Below, one piece after another: positions 41,935-51,149 of a stretch of 64,000 nt of DNA (positions are counted from its first letter, which is position 1; each line of letters begins with the position of its first letter). The translations under genes and the position numbers were made by a program. The DNA comes from Pseudoduganella violacea (lineage in GTDB: Bacteria; Pseudomonadota; Gammaproteobacteria; Burkholderiales; Burkholderiaceae_D), in contig NZ_JACHXD010000007.1 of assembly GCF_014191875.1 (NCBI RefSeq), positions 62,001 through 126,000 on the forward strand, given 5' to 3'. The notes beneath the pieces are model-generated. The model saw only the letters and a program-made list of their open reading frames with translations, did no database searches and had not been told where the DNA came from.

Positions 41935-43341
41935 CTAAATCCAGCCGCGGGCCTCCACGTCCTCCAGGGTGCGGTCGAGACAGAAGCGGATCAGGGCCAC
42001 CATTTCGTCGATCTGCGCCCGGCCCATGACCAGGGGCGGGGCCACGATCATGCGCTCGCCGACGGCGCGCATGATCATGCCATTGTTGAACATATGGCCA
42101 CGGCAGACCATGCCCACGCCCAGCGCCGGGTCGAAACGCAGCTGGTCATGCAGGCGGGCGGCCTTGCCGCGCACCAGATTCAGGCCGGCTACGAAGCCGC
42201 AAGTCTCGGCCACGCCGACCAGGGGATGGGCGGCCAGGCTGGCAAAACGCTGGCGCAGATAGGGACCGGTATCCTCGGCCACGCGCTCGACCAGCTTTTC
42301 CTCCTCGATGATGCGGATATTTTCCAGCGCCGCCGCGCAAGCCACCGGGTGGCCGGAATAGGTGAAGCCGTGGGTGAACTCGCCGCCGTCCATCACCACC
42401 TTGGCCACGCGGTCGCTCACCAGCACCCCGCCCAGCGGCACATAGCCGGAGGTCACGCCCTTGGCGAAGGTGATCAGGTCCGGTTCGATGCCGAACAATT
42501 CGGAGCCGAACCAGCGGCCCAGACGGCCGAAGCCAGTAATCACTTCGTCCGCAATCAGCAGCACGTCGTACTTGCGGCAGATGCGGCGGATTTCGGGCCA
42601 GTAGGTATCGGGCGGGATCACTACCCCGCCCGCGCCCTGGATTGGCTCGCCGATGAAGGCGCCCACCTTGTCCGCGCCGATTTCGAGGATTTTCTTTTCC
42701 AGCCAGCCGGCGGCGCGCAGGCCGAAGTCCTCCGGCGTCATGCCGACGCCATCGTCGAAATAATGGGGCTGGCCGATGTGGACGATGCCGGGAATCGGCA
42801 AGCCGCCCTGCTCGTGCATGCCGCTCATGCCGCCCAGGGAAGCGCCGGCCATGGTGCTGCCGTGATAGGCATTGCGGCGGCTGATGATGACGTGACGGTC
42901 AGGATAACCCATCAGATCCCAGTAGCGCCGCACCATGCGCACATTGGTGTCGTTGGCCTCGGAGCCGGAGCCGGTGTAGAACACGTGCTGGAAGCCGGGC
43001 GGCGCCAGCTCGGCCAGTTTGGCCGCCAGCTGCACCGCCGGCACATTCGAGGTATTGAAGAAGCTGTTATAGAAAGGCAGCACATCCATCTGCTTGTGCA
43101 CTGCCTGGGCGATGCTGCTGCGGCCATACCCCACATTCACGCACCACAAGCCGGACATGCCGTCCAGGATCTTCTTGCCCTCCGAGTCCCAGAGATAAAT
43201 CCCGTCGCCGCGCACGATCATGCGCGAACCTTTGCTGTGCAATTGCGTATGGTCGGTGAAGGGATGCAGATAATGCGCCGCGTCCTGCGCTTGCAGGGCC
43301 AGGGTATCCGGCATTTCCGGAACGACGGGATTGGTGGTCAT
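41935..43341 (-). CDS. spuC: Class III aminotransferase, putrescine-pyruvate type (SpuC-like)
   Basis: A 468-residue PLP enzyme. It has HPFTDHTQLHSKGSRMIVRGDG at the start, GSGSEANDTNVRMVRRYW, YHGSTMAGASLGG, the LLIADEVITGFGR cofactor Asp region, and catalytic Lys in LITFAKGVTSGYVPLGG. Best fit is the SpuC/putrescine or gamma-glutamylputrescine-linked aminotransferase group used in polyamine catabolism. It lies between puuA and the pot genes and is probably transcribed with puuD-puuA. Confidence 0.9.
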   Translation of the reverse strand: MTTNPVVPEMPDTLALQAQDAAHYLHPFTDHTQLHSKGSRMIVRGDGIYLWDSEGKKILDGMSGLWCVNVGYGRSSIAQAVHKQMDVLPFYNSFFNTSNVPAVQLAAKLAELAPPGFQHVFYTGSGSEANDTNVRMVRRYWDLMGYPDRHVIISRRNAYHGSTMAGASLGGMSGMHEQGGLPIPGIVHIGQPHYFDDGVGMTPEDFGLRAAGWLEKKILEIGADKVGAFIGEPIQGAGGVVIPPDTYWPEIRRICRKYDVLLIADEVITGFGRLGRWFGSELFGIEPDLITFAKGVTSGYVPLGGVLVSDRVAKVVMDGGEFTHGFTYSGHPVACAAALENIRIIEEEKLVERVAEDTGPYLRQRFASLAAHPLVGVAETCGFVAGLNLVRGKAARLHDQLRFDPALGVGMVCRGHMFNNGMIMRAVGERMIVAPPLVMGRAQIDEMVALIRFCLDRTLEDVEARGWI

Positions 43342-43357
43342 GGCACACCTCCATTTT

Positions 43358-44728
43358 TTAAACGTGCAGCAGCAGATGCTCGCGTTCCCACGGGCTGATG
43401 ACAGTCATGAATTCCTGATGTTCCAGATCCTTGATGGCGGCATAGACGTCGATGAAGCGTTCGCCCAGCACGGTGCGCAGCTTGTCCTCGGCGCGCAGGG
43501 CTTGCAGCGCTTCGGGCAGGCCTTGCGGCAATTCGTATTTCATATCGTAGGCGCTGCCGGTGGTGATGGGGCTTGGCTCCAGGCGCTCGGTCATGCCGAG
43601 ATAGCCGCAGGCCAGCGTGACCGCCAGCGCCAGATAGGGATTGGCGTCAGCGCCGATGATGCGGTTTTCCACGCGCCTATCCTGCACGCTGGATTCGGGG
43701 ATGCGGAAGCCCACGGTGCGGTTGTCCATGCCCCATTGGATATTGATGGGCGCGGCCGTGTGACGCACCAGGCGACGATAGGAGTTCACATAAGGGGCGA
43801 CGATGGCCATGGCCGACGGCATATAGCGCTGCAGGCCGCCGATGTAGTACTTGAACAGCGGCGAAGGAGAACCATCCTGGTTGCTGAAGATATTCCAGCC
43901 GGTTTTGGCATCGACCACGCTCTGGTGCACGTGCATGGCCGATCCCGGCTCGCCCGCCATGGGCTTGGCCATGAAGGTGGCGTACATATTGTGCTTGAGC
44001 GCAGCTTCACGCAAGGTGCGCTTGAAGAAGAAGACCTTGTCGCCCAGCCCCAGCGGCTCGCCATGCAGGAAGTTGATTTCCATCTGGCCGGCGCCGATTT
44101 CGTGGATCAGCGTGTCCACGTCGAGGCCCATCAGGTCGCAGTAGTCGTAGATATCCTCGAACAGCGGGTCGAATTCATTGACGGCATCGATGCTGTAGAC
44201 CTGGCGCGAGGTTTCGGCACGGCCGCTGCGGCCGATCGGCGCTTTCAGCGGCAGGTCGGGATCGGCGTTCTTGTCGGTCAGGTAAAACTCCAGCTCGGGC
44301 GCCACCACGGGACTCCAGCCTTTGTCCTCATACAGTTTCAGCACGCGGCGCAGCACGGTGCGCGGCGCGAAGTCCACCAGCTTGCCATCGGAGAAGTAGC
44401 AGTCGTGGATCACCTGCGCGGTGGGATCGGTGGCCCACGGCACCATGGTGATGGTGGTGGGATCGGCGCGCAGGACCATATCGCGGTCGGTGGACGAGAT
44501 GGCGCGGTCGTAGCCCGCATCATCGACCGGGTAGTTGCCGGTCACGGTCATGCCCAGCACCGCTTCCGGAATGCGCATGCCGCGCTCCTGGGTGAATTTA
44601 CCGCGCGGCAGAATTTTGCCGCGCGCCACGCCGGTCAGGTCCGGCACCAGGCATTCGATTTCGGTGACTCGTTTTTCGTTGAGCCACTCGTCCATATCGG
44701 TATAAGTAAAGTTTTCGCGGATTGCCAT
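43358..44728 (-). CDS. puuA: Gamma-glutamylputrescine synthetase PuuA
   Basis: A 456-residue glutamine synthetase-family enzyme. Recognisable parts are FTQERGMRIPEAVLGMTVTGN, EIGAGQMEINFLHG (metal ligands), PMAGEPGSAMHVHQSV, and NRIIGADANPYLALA. GlnA regulatory features such as the adenylylated Tyr loop are absent. It joins glutamate to putrescine using ATP, the first step of the Puu pathway. Context with puuD, a class III aminotransferase and a PuuC-like dehydrogenase makes the assignment strong. Confidence 0.93.
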   Translation of the reverse strand: MAIRENFTYTDMDEWLNEKRVTEIECLVPDLTGVARGKILPRGKFTQERGMRIPEAVLGMTVTGNYPVDDAGYDRAISSTDRDMVLRADPTTITMVPWATDPTAQVIHDCYFSDGKLVDFAPRTVLRRVLKLYEDKGWSPVVAPELEFYLTDKNADPDLPLKAPIGRSGRAETSRQVYSIDAVNEFDPLFEDIYDYCDLMGLDVDTLIHEIGAGQMEINFLHGEPLGLGDKVFFFKRTLREAALKHNMYATFMAKPMAGEPGSAMHVHQSVVDAKTGWNIFSNQDGSPSPLFKYYIGGLQRYMPSAMAIVAPYVNSYRRLVRHTAAPINIQWGMDNRTVGFRIPESSVQDRRVENRIIGADANPYLALAVTLACGYLGMTERLEPSPITTGSAYDMKYELPQGLPEALQALRAEDKLRTVLGERFIDVYAAIKDLEHQEFMTVISPWEREHLLLHV

Positions 44729-44802
44729 TTTTTGCTCCCAAAGGTTTTAACTGGCGCGTGCAAATGAGGCGCGCGCCGCCGTGCGTCCGTATGCGGGAGC
44801 AG

Positions 44803-45564
44803 CTAAGGGACGCCGTTCTGTTCGAGATACGCGATGCAGGCCTTACCGAAAGCAAGGAAGATCTTCGTCGAATCGGGGTTATCGGTGACGCGCCACTCGG
44901 GGTGCCATTGCACCGCCAGCGCGAAGCTGCGCGCATTGGCGACGCTGTACGCTTCCACCAGCCCATCCGGCGCCACGGCTTCCACGGCAAGGCCGGGAGC
45001 CAGCTTGGCTATTCCCTGTCCATGCAGGGAGTTGACCTGGATTTCGGCGGGATTGCCGAGAATTTCGGCCAGGACGCCGCCACGGGTCAAACGGATCGGA
45101 TGCGCGGGGCCGTACTGCACTTCCATCGCATCCTGTGGCCGGTCGCGGTGATCGAGCATGCCGGATACTTCCTGCACCGCTTGATGCAGGGTGCCGCCCA
45201 ATGCCACATTCATTTCCTGGAAGCCGCGGCAAATGCCAAGTATCGGAATGCCGCGTTCCAGCGCGGCGCGGATCAGCGGCAAGGTGGTGGCGTCGCGCGC
45301 GGCATCGAGCGGCAGCGCGGGGTCGTGGATAGTTTGACCGTACAGGTCCGCATGCACATTCGATGCGGAGCCGGTCAGCATCACGCCATCGGCCACGGAA
45401 AGGACCGCGTCCACATCGGCCAGCTCGCCCAGCGCCGGCAATACCAGAGGCATGCAGCGCGCGCCAAGGACGACGGCGTTGACATACTTGTGCTGCGCAG
45501 CGTGATTGGGATGCTCGCCAATCAGCCGGGTGCAGGCTGGAACAATGACGATGGGACGGCGCAT
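44803..45564 (-). CDS. puuD: Gamma-glutamyl-GABA hydrolase PuuD
   Basis: A 253-residue class I glutamine amidotransferase-like hydrolase (peptidase C26). It has the nucleophile loop GICRGFQEMNVALGG, the family stretch VMLTGSASNVHADLYG, VNSLHGQGI and the catalytic His/Glu in VQWHPEW. It frees GABA from gamma-glutamyl-GABA, the last Puu step. The ATG at 45564 has AAGGTGG upstream. First gene of the minus-strand polyamine unit; divergent from an MFS gene. Confidence 0.92.
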   Translation of the reverse strand: MRRPIVIVPACTRLIGEHPNHAAQHKYVNAVVLGARCMPLVLPALGELADVDAVLSVADGVMLTGSASNVHADLYGQTIHDPALPLDAARDATTLPLIRAALERGIPILGICRGFQEMNVALGGTLHQAVQEVSGMLDHRDRPQDAMEVQYGPAHPIRLTRGGVLAEILGNPAEIQVNSLHGQGIAKLAPGLAVEAVAPDGLVEAYSVANARSFALAVQWHPEWRVTDNPDSTKIFLAFGKACIAYLEQNGVP

Positions 45565-45674
45565 GTAAATCCACCTTGCTAAAGGGTGTTTAAGTCAATT
45601 TATCACAATTTCGACTATCATTGGCTTACTGTTAAACCGTATCACCCTCCAATGCACTTATTCCCAACAGCGCC

Positions 45675-46835
45675 ATGAAGAATCTGCCATGGCGTGAATT
45701 TTTCGCCCTTGTTATCAGTATCGGCGTGGTCGGCCTCGGACTAGGCGCCACGATTCCTCTTACCGCACTGACGCTGGACCAGCGCGGCGCAGGGACGCAT
45801 GTCATCGGCATCGTCACGGCCATCAGTGCGCTCGGCATTCTCGCCTCGGCGCCTTTCGTGACGGGCTGGGTGGCGCGCTTCGGGCCGCGCCGCATGATGA
45901 TGGTCTCGGTCTGGGTGGCCGCACTGACCACGGCGCTGATGCAGGTGACCGACAATATCTATGCCTGGAGCGTGCTGCGTTTCCTGTTCGGCGGCGTGAT
46001 GGGCGTGCTGTTCACGCTGGGCGAAGCGTGGGTCAACCGCATCGCGCCCGACAATTCGCGTGGCCGTGTGGTGGCGATTTACGCCACCAGCTTCACGCTG
46101 TTCCAGCTGACCGGCCCCGCGCTGGTGGCTGCGGTGCAGGGCAAGATCACGTATAGCTTCGCCGCCTGCGGCCTGCTCTTCCTCGGCGCCTTGCCGGGCC
46201 TGGCGCTGCTGAACGGCGCCAATCCCGCCGCCGATGAGGGAGAAGAAGAGCACAGCCGCTGGCAAAGCGTGCTGCCGAAGATGCCGATGATCTTGCTGGG
46301 CGCGGCCTTCTTCGCGCTGTTCGATACGCTGATCCTGAGCTTCCTGCCAGTGTATGCGATGCGCCAGGGCATAGTCATGGAACTGGCGTTGCTCTCGGCC
46401 ACCGTGGTGCTGGTGGGCGACACCGTGCTGCAATTCGCCATGGGCTGGCTGGCCGACCATTTCGGCCGCTGGCGCGTGCATGTGGCTTGCGGCATCGCGG
46501 TCTGCCTGCTGCTGCCCTTGCTGCCGCTGGCGGCGCGCCATCCCTGGCTATGGTGGACGGTGCTGGTGGCGCTGGGCGCGGCGGCGGGCGCCATCTATAT
46601 GCTGGCGCTGGTCGCCTGCGGCGAACGATTCAACGGCGGTGCATTGACCACGGCCAGCGCGCTGGTGAATGTGGGCTGGGGAGCGGCCAGCGCCGGCGGG
46701 CCGCTGCTGACCGGTGCGCTGATGCAGAACGTGGGCATCAATGCCCTGCCCGGCGTTCTGTTCGGCGGCTGCGCGATCTTCCTGCTCAGCGCAGCGTGGG
46801 AGGCGTGGAGCGAGCGCAAGGCAACCAAGGCTTAA
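45675..46835 (+). CDS. MFS transporter (YcaD-like)
   Basis: A 386-residue protein with about 12 hydrophobic helices in two halves, the motif A-like GWVARFGPRR after helix 2 and GWLADHFGRWRVH in the second half, and YATSFTLFQLTGPALVAAVQG. It fits the YcaD/quinolone-resistance-like MFS group; no substrate can be assigned. It starts 110 bases from divergent puuD and ends only six bases before the convergent end of nasA, with no terminator between. Confidence 0.85.
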   Translation: MKNLPWREFFALVISIGVVGLGLGATIPLTALTLDQRGAGTHVIGIVTAISALGILASAPFVTGWVARFGPRRMMMVSVWVAALTTALMQVTDNIYAWSVLRFLFGGVMGVLFTLGEAWVNRIAPDNSRGRVVAIYATSFTLFQLTGPALVAAVQGKITYSFAACGLLFLGALPGLALLNGANPAADEGEEEHSRWQSVLPKMPMILLGAAFFALFDTLILSFLPVYAMRQGIVMELALLSATVVLVGDTVLQFAMGWLADHFGRWRVHVACGIAVCLLLPLLPLAARHPWLWWTVLVALGAAAGAIYMLALVACGERFNGGALTTASALVNVGWGAASAGGPLLTGALMQNVGINALPGVLFGGCAIFLLSAAWEAWSERKATKA

Positions 46836-46841
46836 GCCGCA

Positions 46842-49550
46842 TCAGGATTCGGCGGCAGCTTCGGCCAACGTTTCGGCCAGCAGTTTTTTCAACTCCGGCA
46901 CGCAAGATCCGCAATTGCCGCCAGCCTTCACGCAAGCCGTGACTTGCGCCACCGATTTCAGATCCTGCTCGCGGATCGCGCCGCAAATCGTATTGCGGCC
47001 CACACCGAAGCAGGAGCAAACGGCGGGGCCGGCATCCTCGCCTTGCGCGATGGCGCGGCCAGCGAGCAGGCCGGCGCGGTCGGCATCGTCGAGCATCTCC
47101 TTGCCGAACAAGCCCGCCAGCCAGCTGCGCGCAGGCAGGTCGGGACGGGATGAGACGAAGATGCATTGCTCGATGCGGTCGTCAACGATATGCACAGCGC
47201 GGTACATGCCTTCGCTGCGGTCGGCGTATTCCAGCCAGTCGGCATCATCGCCATTCACACCCAACAGGGATTTGGCCCACAGGCCGAAATCCTCGATGCT
47301 GTTGCGACCAGCCAGCTCGTAGCGGGCAAAACCCCTGCCCTGCGCGCGCGTCCAGTGCGCCACGCCACCCAGATTCACATCGGCGCGACTCAGGATGAAG
47401 CCATGCCATTTCACGGGGAAGCGCTCGACGCGCACCGGCGTGTGCTTGAATTCCGGTTCACCGGAAACCGGACATACGGCTGGATTCACCAGCGCCCCGA
47501 CGCGGGCATCGGACGCCGTCTGCCCGTTCCAGTGGATAGGAATGAAGACGCTGCCGCGCGCAATGCCGCCGCCGTGCTGAACCCGCGCCACCATGGCGCC
47601 CCATTGCGTCGTGACGCGCGCCAATTCGCCTTCGCGCACGCCGCTCAGCAAAGCATCCTGCGGGTGCATATCGACGAAGGATTCGGGAATATGCTCGGAC
47701 AGCTTGGGCGCGCGGCCGGTACGCGTCATCGTGTGCCACTGGTCGCGCACGCGGCCGGTGTTCAGCGCAAAGGGATAATCTTCGTCGCGCTCGTTGACGG
47801 GAAGACGCGGCGCGGCAGCGATGAAACGCGCGCGACCGTCAGGATGAGAAAAGTGGCCGTCGCCAAACAGTCTTGCGCTGCCTTGTTGCGATTCGTCCTC
47901 TGCCTTCAATGGCCATTGCACAGGCTCTAGCGCATCGTAGGCGGCTGCACCAAGCTTTGCCAGGCCGCCGATATCCAGAACGCGGGGCAGCTCCTGCGGC
48001 GTATTGCGGAAGGCGGTCAGGCGCGCGTGCTCCGCAAAAATCTGCTGCGGGCTTTCGTAGTCGAACCCGGCGTACCCCATGCGCTGAGCGAATTGCGCCA
48101 ATATCCGCCAGTCGGCGCGCGCTTCGCCAGGAGCAGGCAGGAAAGCGCGCTGGCGCGAGATGCGGCGCTCGGAGTTGGTAACGGTGCCGTCCTTCTCGCC
48201 CCAGCCCAGCGCGGGCAGCAGGACGTGTGCGAAGGCATTGGTGTCGGTATCCTGCACGATGTCGGAAGCCACCACCAGCTCGCACTTCTGCAAGGCGCGC
48301 CGCGCCTGGTCGGCATCCGGCAGACTGACGATGGGATTGGTGGCGATGATCCACACCGCCTTGACGCGGCCCGCTTCGATGGCCTGGAACAGATCGACCG
48401 CTTTCAGGCCCGGCTTGTCGGCAATGCGCGGCGAAGCCCAGAAAGTCTGCACGGCTTCGCGGTGCGCGGCCTTGTCGATATCCAGATGCGCGGCCAGCAT
48501 ATTCGCCAGACCGCCCACTTCCCTGCCGCCCATGGCGTTCGGCTGGCCAGTGAGGGAGAACGGTCCCATGCCCGGCTTGCCGATGCGGCCCGTCAACAGG
48601 TGGCAATTGATGATGCTGTTGGCCTTGTCCGTGCCGGCCGAGGATTGATTCACGCCCATGGAGAAGCCGGTAATCACTTTCTCCGTTGCGGCAAAGGATT
48701 CGTAGAAGCCCAGCAGATCGTCCAGATTCAGCTTGCAGGCCTTGGCCACCGCCTCCGGTTCCAGATCGGCAACTGCCAGCGCATCGTCCAACCCGAGCGT
48801 ATGCGTTGCAACGAAGGCCGCATTTGCCGCGCCGCGCTTGGCCAGATAGTTGAGCAGGCCGTTGAACAGCCACACATCGGTGCCCGGTTTGACCGGCAGA
48901 TGCAAGTCCGCCAGCTCGCAAGTGGCGGTGCGGCGCGGATCGATCACCACCAGCTTGACGCCAGGCCGCTGCTCGCGGATGCGGGCGATGCGCTGGAACA
49001 GGATGGGATGGCACCAGGCGGCATTGGAGCCGACCAGCACGATCATGTCGGCCAGCTCCAGATCGTCGTAGCAGACCGGCACCACATCCTCGCCAAACGC
49101 GCGCTTGTGCGCCGCCACGGCGGAGGACATGCACAGCCGCGAATTGGTGTCGATATTGGCGCTGCCGATATAGCCCTTCATCAGCTTGTTGGCGACGTAG
49201 TAGTCCTCCGTCAGCAGTTGGCCCGATACGTAGAAGGCCACCGCGTCCGGCCCATGCTCGGCGATGATCGACTGCCACTTATCCGCCACACGGTCCAGCG
49301 CCTCGTCCCACGATGCGCGGCGCAGCGCCCCTTGCTCGCGCAGTTGAGGATACAGCAGGCGTCCTTCCAGGCCGATGGTTTCACCCAGCGCCGAGCCCTT
49401 CACGCAAAGCCGGCCCGCGTTGGCGGGATGGTCGGCATCGCCCGCAATATCGAAGCCGCCATCGGCGCGCGGCGTGGCTTTCACGCCGCAGCCCACGCCG
49501 CAGTAGGCGCATGTGGTTCGTACCGCCAAATGGTCCTGGGACAGGTTCAC
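46842..49550 (-). CDS. nasA: Assimilatory nitrate reductase catalytic subunit NasA
   Basis: A 902-residue molybdopterin oxidoreductase. The N-terminal 4Fe-4S motif reads CAYCGVGCGVKA with a later Cys (RLCVKGSALGE). The bis-MGD domains include RLCMSSAVAAHKRAFGEDVVP, GSNAAWCHPI and GMNQSSAGTDKANSIIN-like pocket residues. The C-terminus adds a BFD-like 2Fe-2S domain (CSCFGVGRNTICGAI...GGNCGSCVPELKKLL). It reduces cytoplasmic nitrate to nitrite. The GTG at 49550 gives the natural start; longer reading overlaps the upstream gene. Last gene of the nas operon. Confidence 0.95.
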   Translation of the reverse strand: MNLSQDHLAVRTTCAYCGVGCGVKATPRADGGFDIAGDADHPANAGRLCVKGSALGETIGLEGRLLYPQLREQGALRRASWDEALDRVADKWQSIIAEHGPDAVAFYVSGQLLTEDYYVANKLMKGYIGSANIDTNSRLCMSSAVAAHKRAFGEDVVPVCYDDLELADMIVLVGSNAAWCHPILFQRIARIREQRPGVKLVVIDPRRTATCELADLHLPVKPGTDVWLFNGLLNYLAKRGAANAAFVATHTLGLDDALAVADLEPEAVAKACKLNLDDLLGFYESFAATEKVITGFSMGVNQSSAGTDKANSIINCHLLTGRIGKPGMGPFSLTGQPNAMGGREVGGLANMLAAHLDIDKAAHREAVQTFWASPRIADKPGLKAVDLFQAIEAGRVKAVWIIATNPIVSLPDADQARRALQKCELVVASDIVQDTDTNAFAHVLLPALGWGEKDGTVTNSERRISRQRAFLPAPGEARADWRILAQFAQRMGYAGFDYESPQQIFAEHARLTAFRNTPQELPRVLDIGGLAKLGAAAYDALEPVQWPLKAEDESQQGSARLFGDGHFSHPDGRARFIAAAPRLPVNERDEDYPFALNTGRVRDQWHTMTRTGRAPKLSEHIPESFVDMHPQDALLSGVREGELARVTTQWGAMVARVQHGGGIARGSVFIPIHWNGQTASDARVGALVNPAVCPVSGEPEFKHTPVRVERFPVKWHGFILSRADVNLGGVAHWTRAQGRGFARYELAGRNSIEDFGLWAKSLLGVNGDDADWLEYADRSEGMYRAVHIVDDRIEQCIFVSSRPDLPARSWLAGLFGKEMLDDADRAGLLAGRAIAQGEDAGPAVCSCFGVGRNTICGAIREQDLKSVAQVTACVKAGGNCGSCVPELKKLLAETLAEAAAES

Positions 49551-49563
49551 GATGATTTCCGCT

Positions 49564-50778
49564 TCACGCGGCCTGGGCGCACAGCGCCTGGCCAAACAAT
49601 AAGTGGCTGCGCATCGAGGAGATATCGGTGCGCTTCTGGATCAGGTCGAAATACCAGGGACCGTCCTGCACGTCGCCGTACAGCACCGCGCCAGCAATGC
49701 GGTTGCCGCGCAGGACCAGGCGCTTGTAGACGCCGCGCCGGGCGTCGCGCAGCACCAGATCTTCGCTGTCCTCGCCGCCGATGAAGTCGCCCGCCGAATA
49801 CAGCTCGACGCCGGTTACTTTCAGCCGCGTGGCGCAAGCCTGCTGCACATAGCGGCGATGCCCCGCTCCGGCCAGATGCGCGGCGCAGACACGCGCCTGC
49901 TCCCAGATCGGCGCGACCAGCCCGAAGGTGGCGCTGCGGTGCTGCACGCATTCGCCCACGGCGTACACCCGCGGATCGTAAGTCTGCAAGGTGTCGTCCA
50001 CCACGATGGCGCGTTCGCAATGCAGACCGGATTGCTGAGCCAGTGCGATATTCGGACGCACGCCCGCCGTCATCACCACCAGGTCGGCCGGAATCTCGCT
50101 GCCGTCCTTGAAGCGCACGGCACGCACGCGGTCTTCGCCCACGATCTCGCTGGTCTGCGCTTCCAGCATGAAGCGCAAGCCCTTCCCTTCCAGCGCCTTT
50201 TGCAGCAGCTGGGCGGCGGGCTTGTCGAGCTGCTGGTTCATCAGCGCGTCGGTCACATGCACCACCGTCACGTCCATGCCTTGGCGCTGCAAGCCATTGG
50301 CCGCTTCCAGTCCCAGCAGGCCGCCGCCGATGATGACGGCGTGGCGATGGTTGCGCGCCGCTTCCAGCATGGTTTCCACGTCCTTTATATCGCGGAAGGC
50401 GATCACGCCCGGCAGCTTGTGTCCCGGAACCGGGATGATGAAAGGCCGGGAGCCAGTCGCCAGTAGCAGGCGGTCGTAACGCACTTCGCGTCCCGAACGG
50501 GCGCGCACCACGCGGCGCTTGCGGTCGATGCGCTCGACGGGATCGCCGGCATGCAGGGTGATGCCGTGATGCTCGTACCATTCGCGGGTATTGAGCATGA
50601 TGTCGTCCACCGTCTTCTCGCCCGCCAGCACCGGCGAGAGCAGGATGCGGTTGTAATTGCCATGCGGTTCCGCGCCGAACACGGTGATATCGTAGTGCCG
50701 CGGATCGAACTTGAGCAGTTCCTCCACCGTGCGCATGCCGGCCATGCCGTTGCCCACCACCACCAGCGCGGGTTTCAT
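49564..50778 (-). CDS. FAD-dependent NAD(P) oxidoreductase of the nas operon
   Basis: A 404-residue flavoprotein: N-terminal GxGxxG (VVVGNGMAGMRTVEEL), a second nucleotide fold IIGGGLLGLEAANGLQ, and the FAD-binding VYAVGECVQHR segment. It closely resembles the N-terminal half of NirB. In Klebsiella-type clusters NasC, a related flavoprotein, passes electrons from NADH to NasA, and the position directly before nasA favours that role. The ATG at 50778 overlaps the nirD stop by four bases. Confidence 0.88.
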   Translation of the reverse strand: MKPALVVVGNGMAGMRTVEELLKFDPRHYDITVFGAEPHGNYNRILLSPVLAGEKTVDDIMLNTREWYEHHGITLHAGDPVERIDRKRRVVRARSGREVRYDRLLLATGSRPFIIPVPGHKLPGVIAFRDIKDVETMLEAARNHRHAVIIGGGLLGLEAANGLQRQGMDVTVVHVTDALMNQQLDKPAAQLLQKALEGKGLRFMLEAQTSEIVGEDRVRAVRFKDGSEIPADLVVMTAGVRPNIALAQQSGLHCERAIVVDDTLQTYDPRVYAVGECVQHRSATFGLVAPIWEQARVCAAHLAGAGHRRYVQQACATRLKVTGVELYSAGDFIGGEDSEDLVLRDARRGVYKRLVLRGNRIAGAVLYGDVQDGPWYFDLIQKRTDISSMRSHLLFGQALCAQAA

Positions 50779-51125
50779 GCGCCGACCCAGACCTTTCCGC
50801 CATCGATGCGGGCCGGATAGGTCGGCACCGAATGCTCGGGCACTTCCACGCATTCGCCGGTCTGCAGATCGAAGTGATGCTTGTAGATGGGCGAGGCAAC
50901 GACGATGCGTTCTCCCAGATTGCCGATCAGGCCACGCGATAGCACGGCCGCATCCGAATTCGGATCGTAATTGCCGATGGCGAAAACGCGCTGCTCGCCG
51001 CTGGCATTCAGGCGGAACACGGCCACCTGCTCGCCTTGCAGCAGCGCGCACACGCCAGTGTTCGGCACAATGTCTTCCACTGCGCAAACGGCAGTCCAGG
51101 TTCCGGGTTGGGTATCGCGGTGCAT
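50775..51125 (-). CDS. nirD: Nitrite reductase small subunit NirD
   Basis: A 116-residue Rieske-fold protein: WTAVCAVEDIVPNTGVCALLQGEQVAVFRL, AIGNYDPNSDAAVLSRGLIG and SPIYKHHFDLQTGECVEVPEHSV. The Cys-His pairs of true Rieske centres are missing, as in other NirD proteins, so it is structural rather than redox active. It forms the NADH nitrite reductase with NirB, encoded 24 bases upstream. Confidence 0.95.
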   Translation of the reverse strand: MHRDTQPGTWTAVCAVEDIVPNTGVCALLQGEQVAVFRLNASGEQRVFAIGNYDPNSDAAVLSRGLIGNLGERIVVASPIYKHHFDLQTGECVEVPEHSVPTYPARIDGGKVWVGA

Positions 51126-51149
51126 ATCGTTCTCCTTTGATGGGACAGT

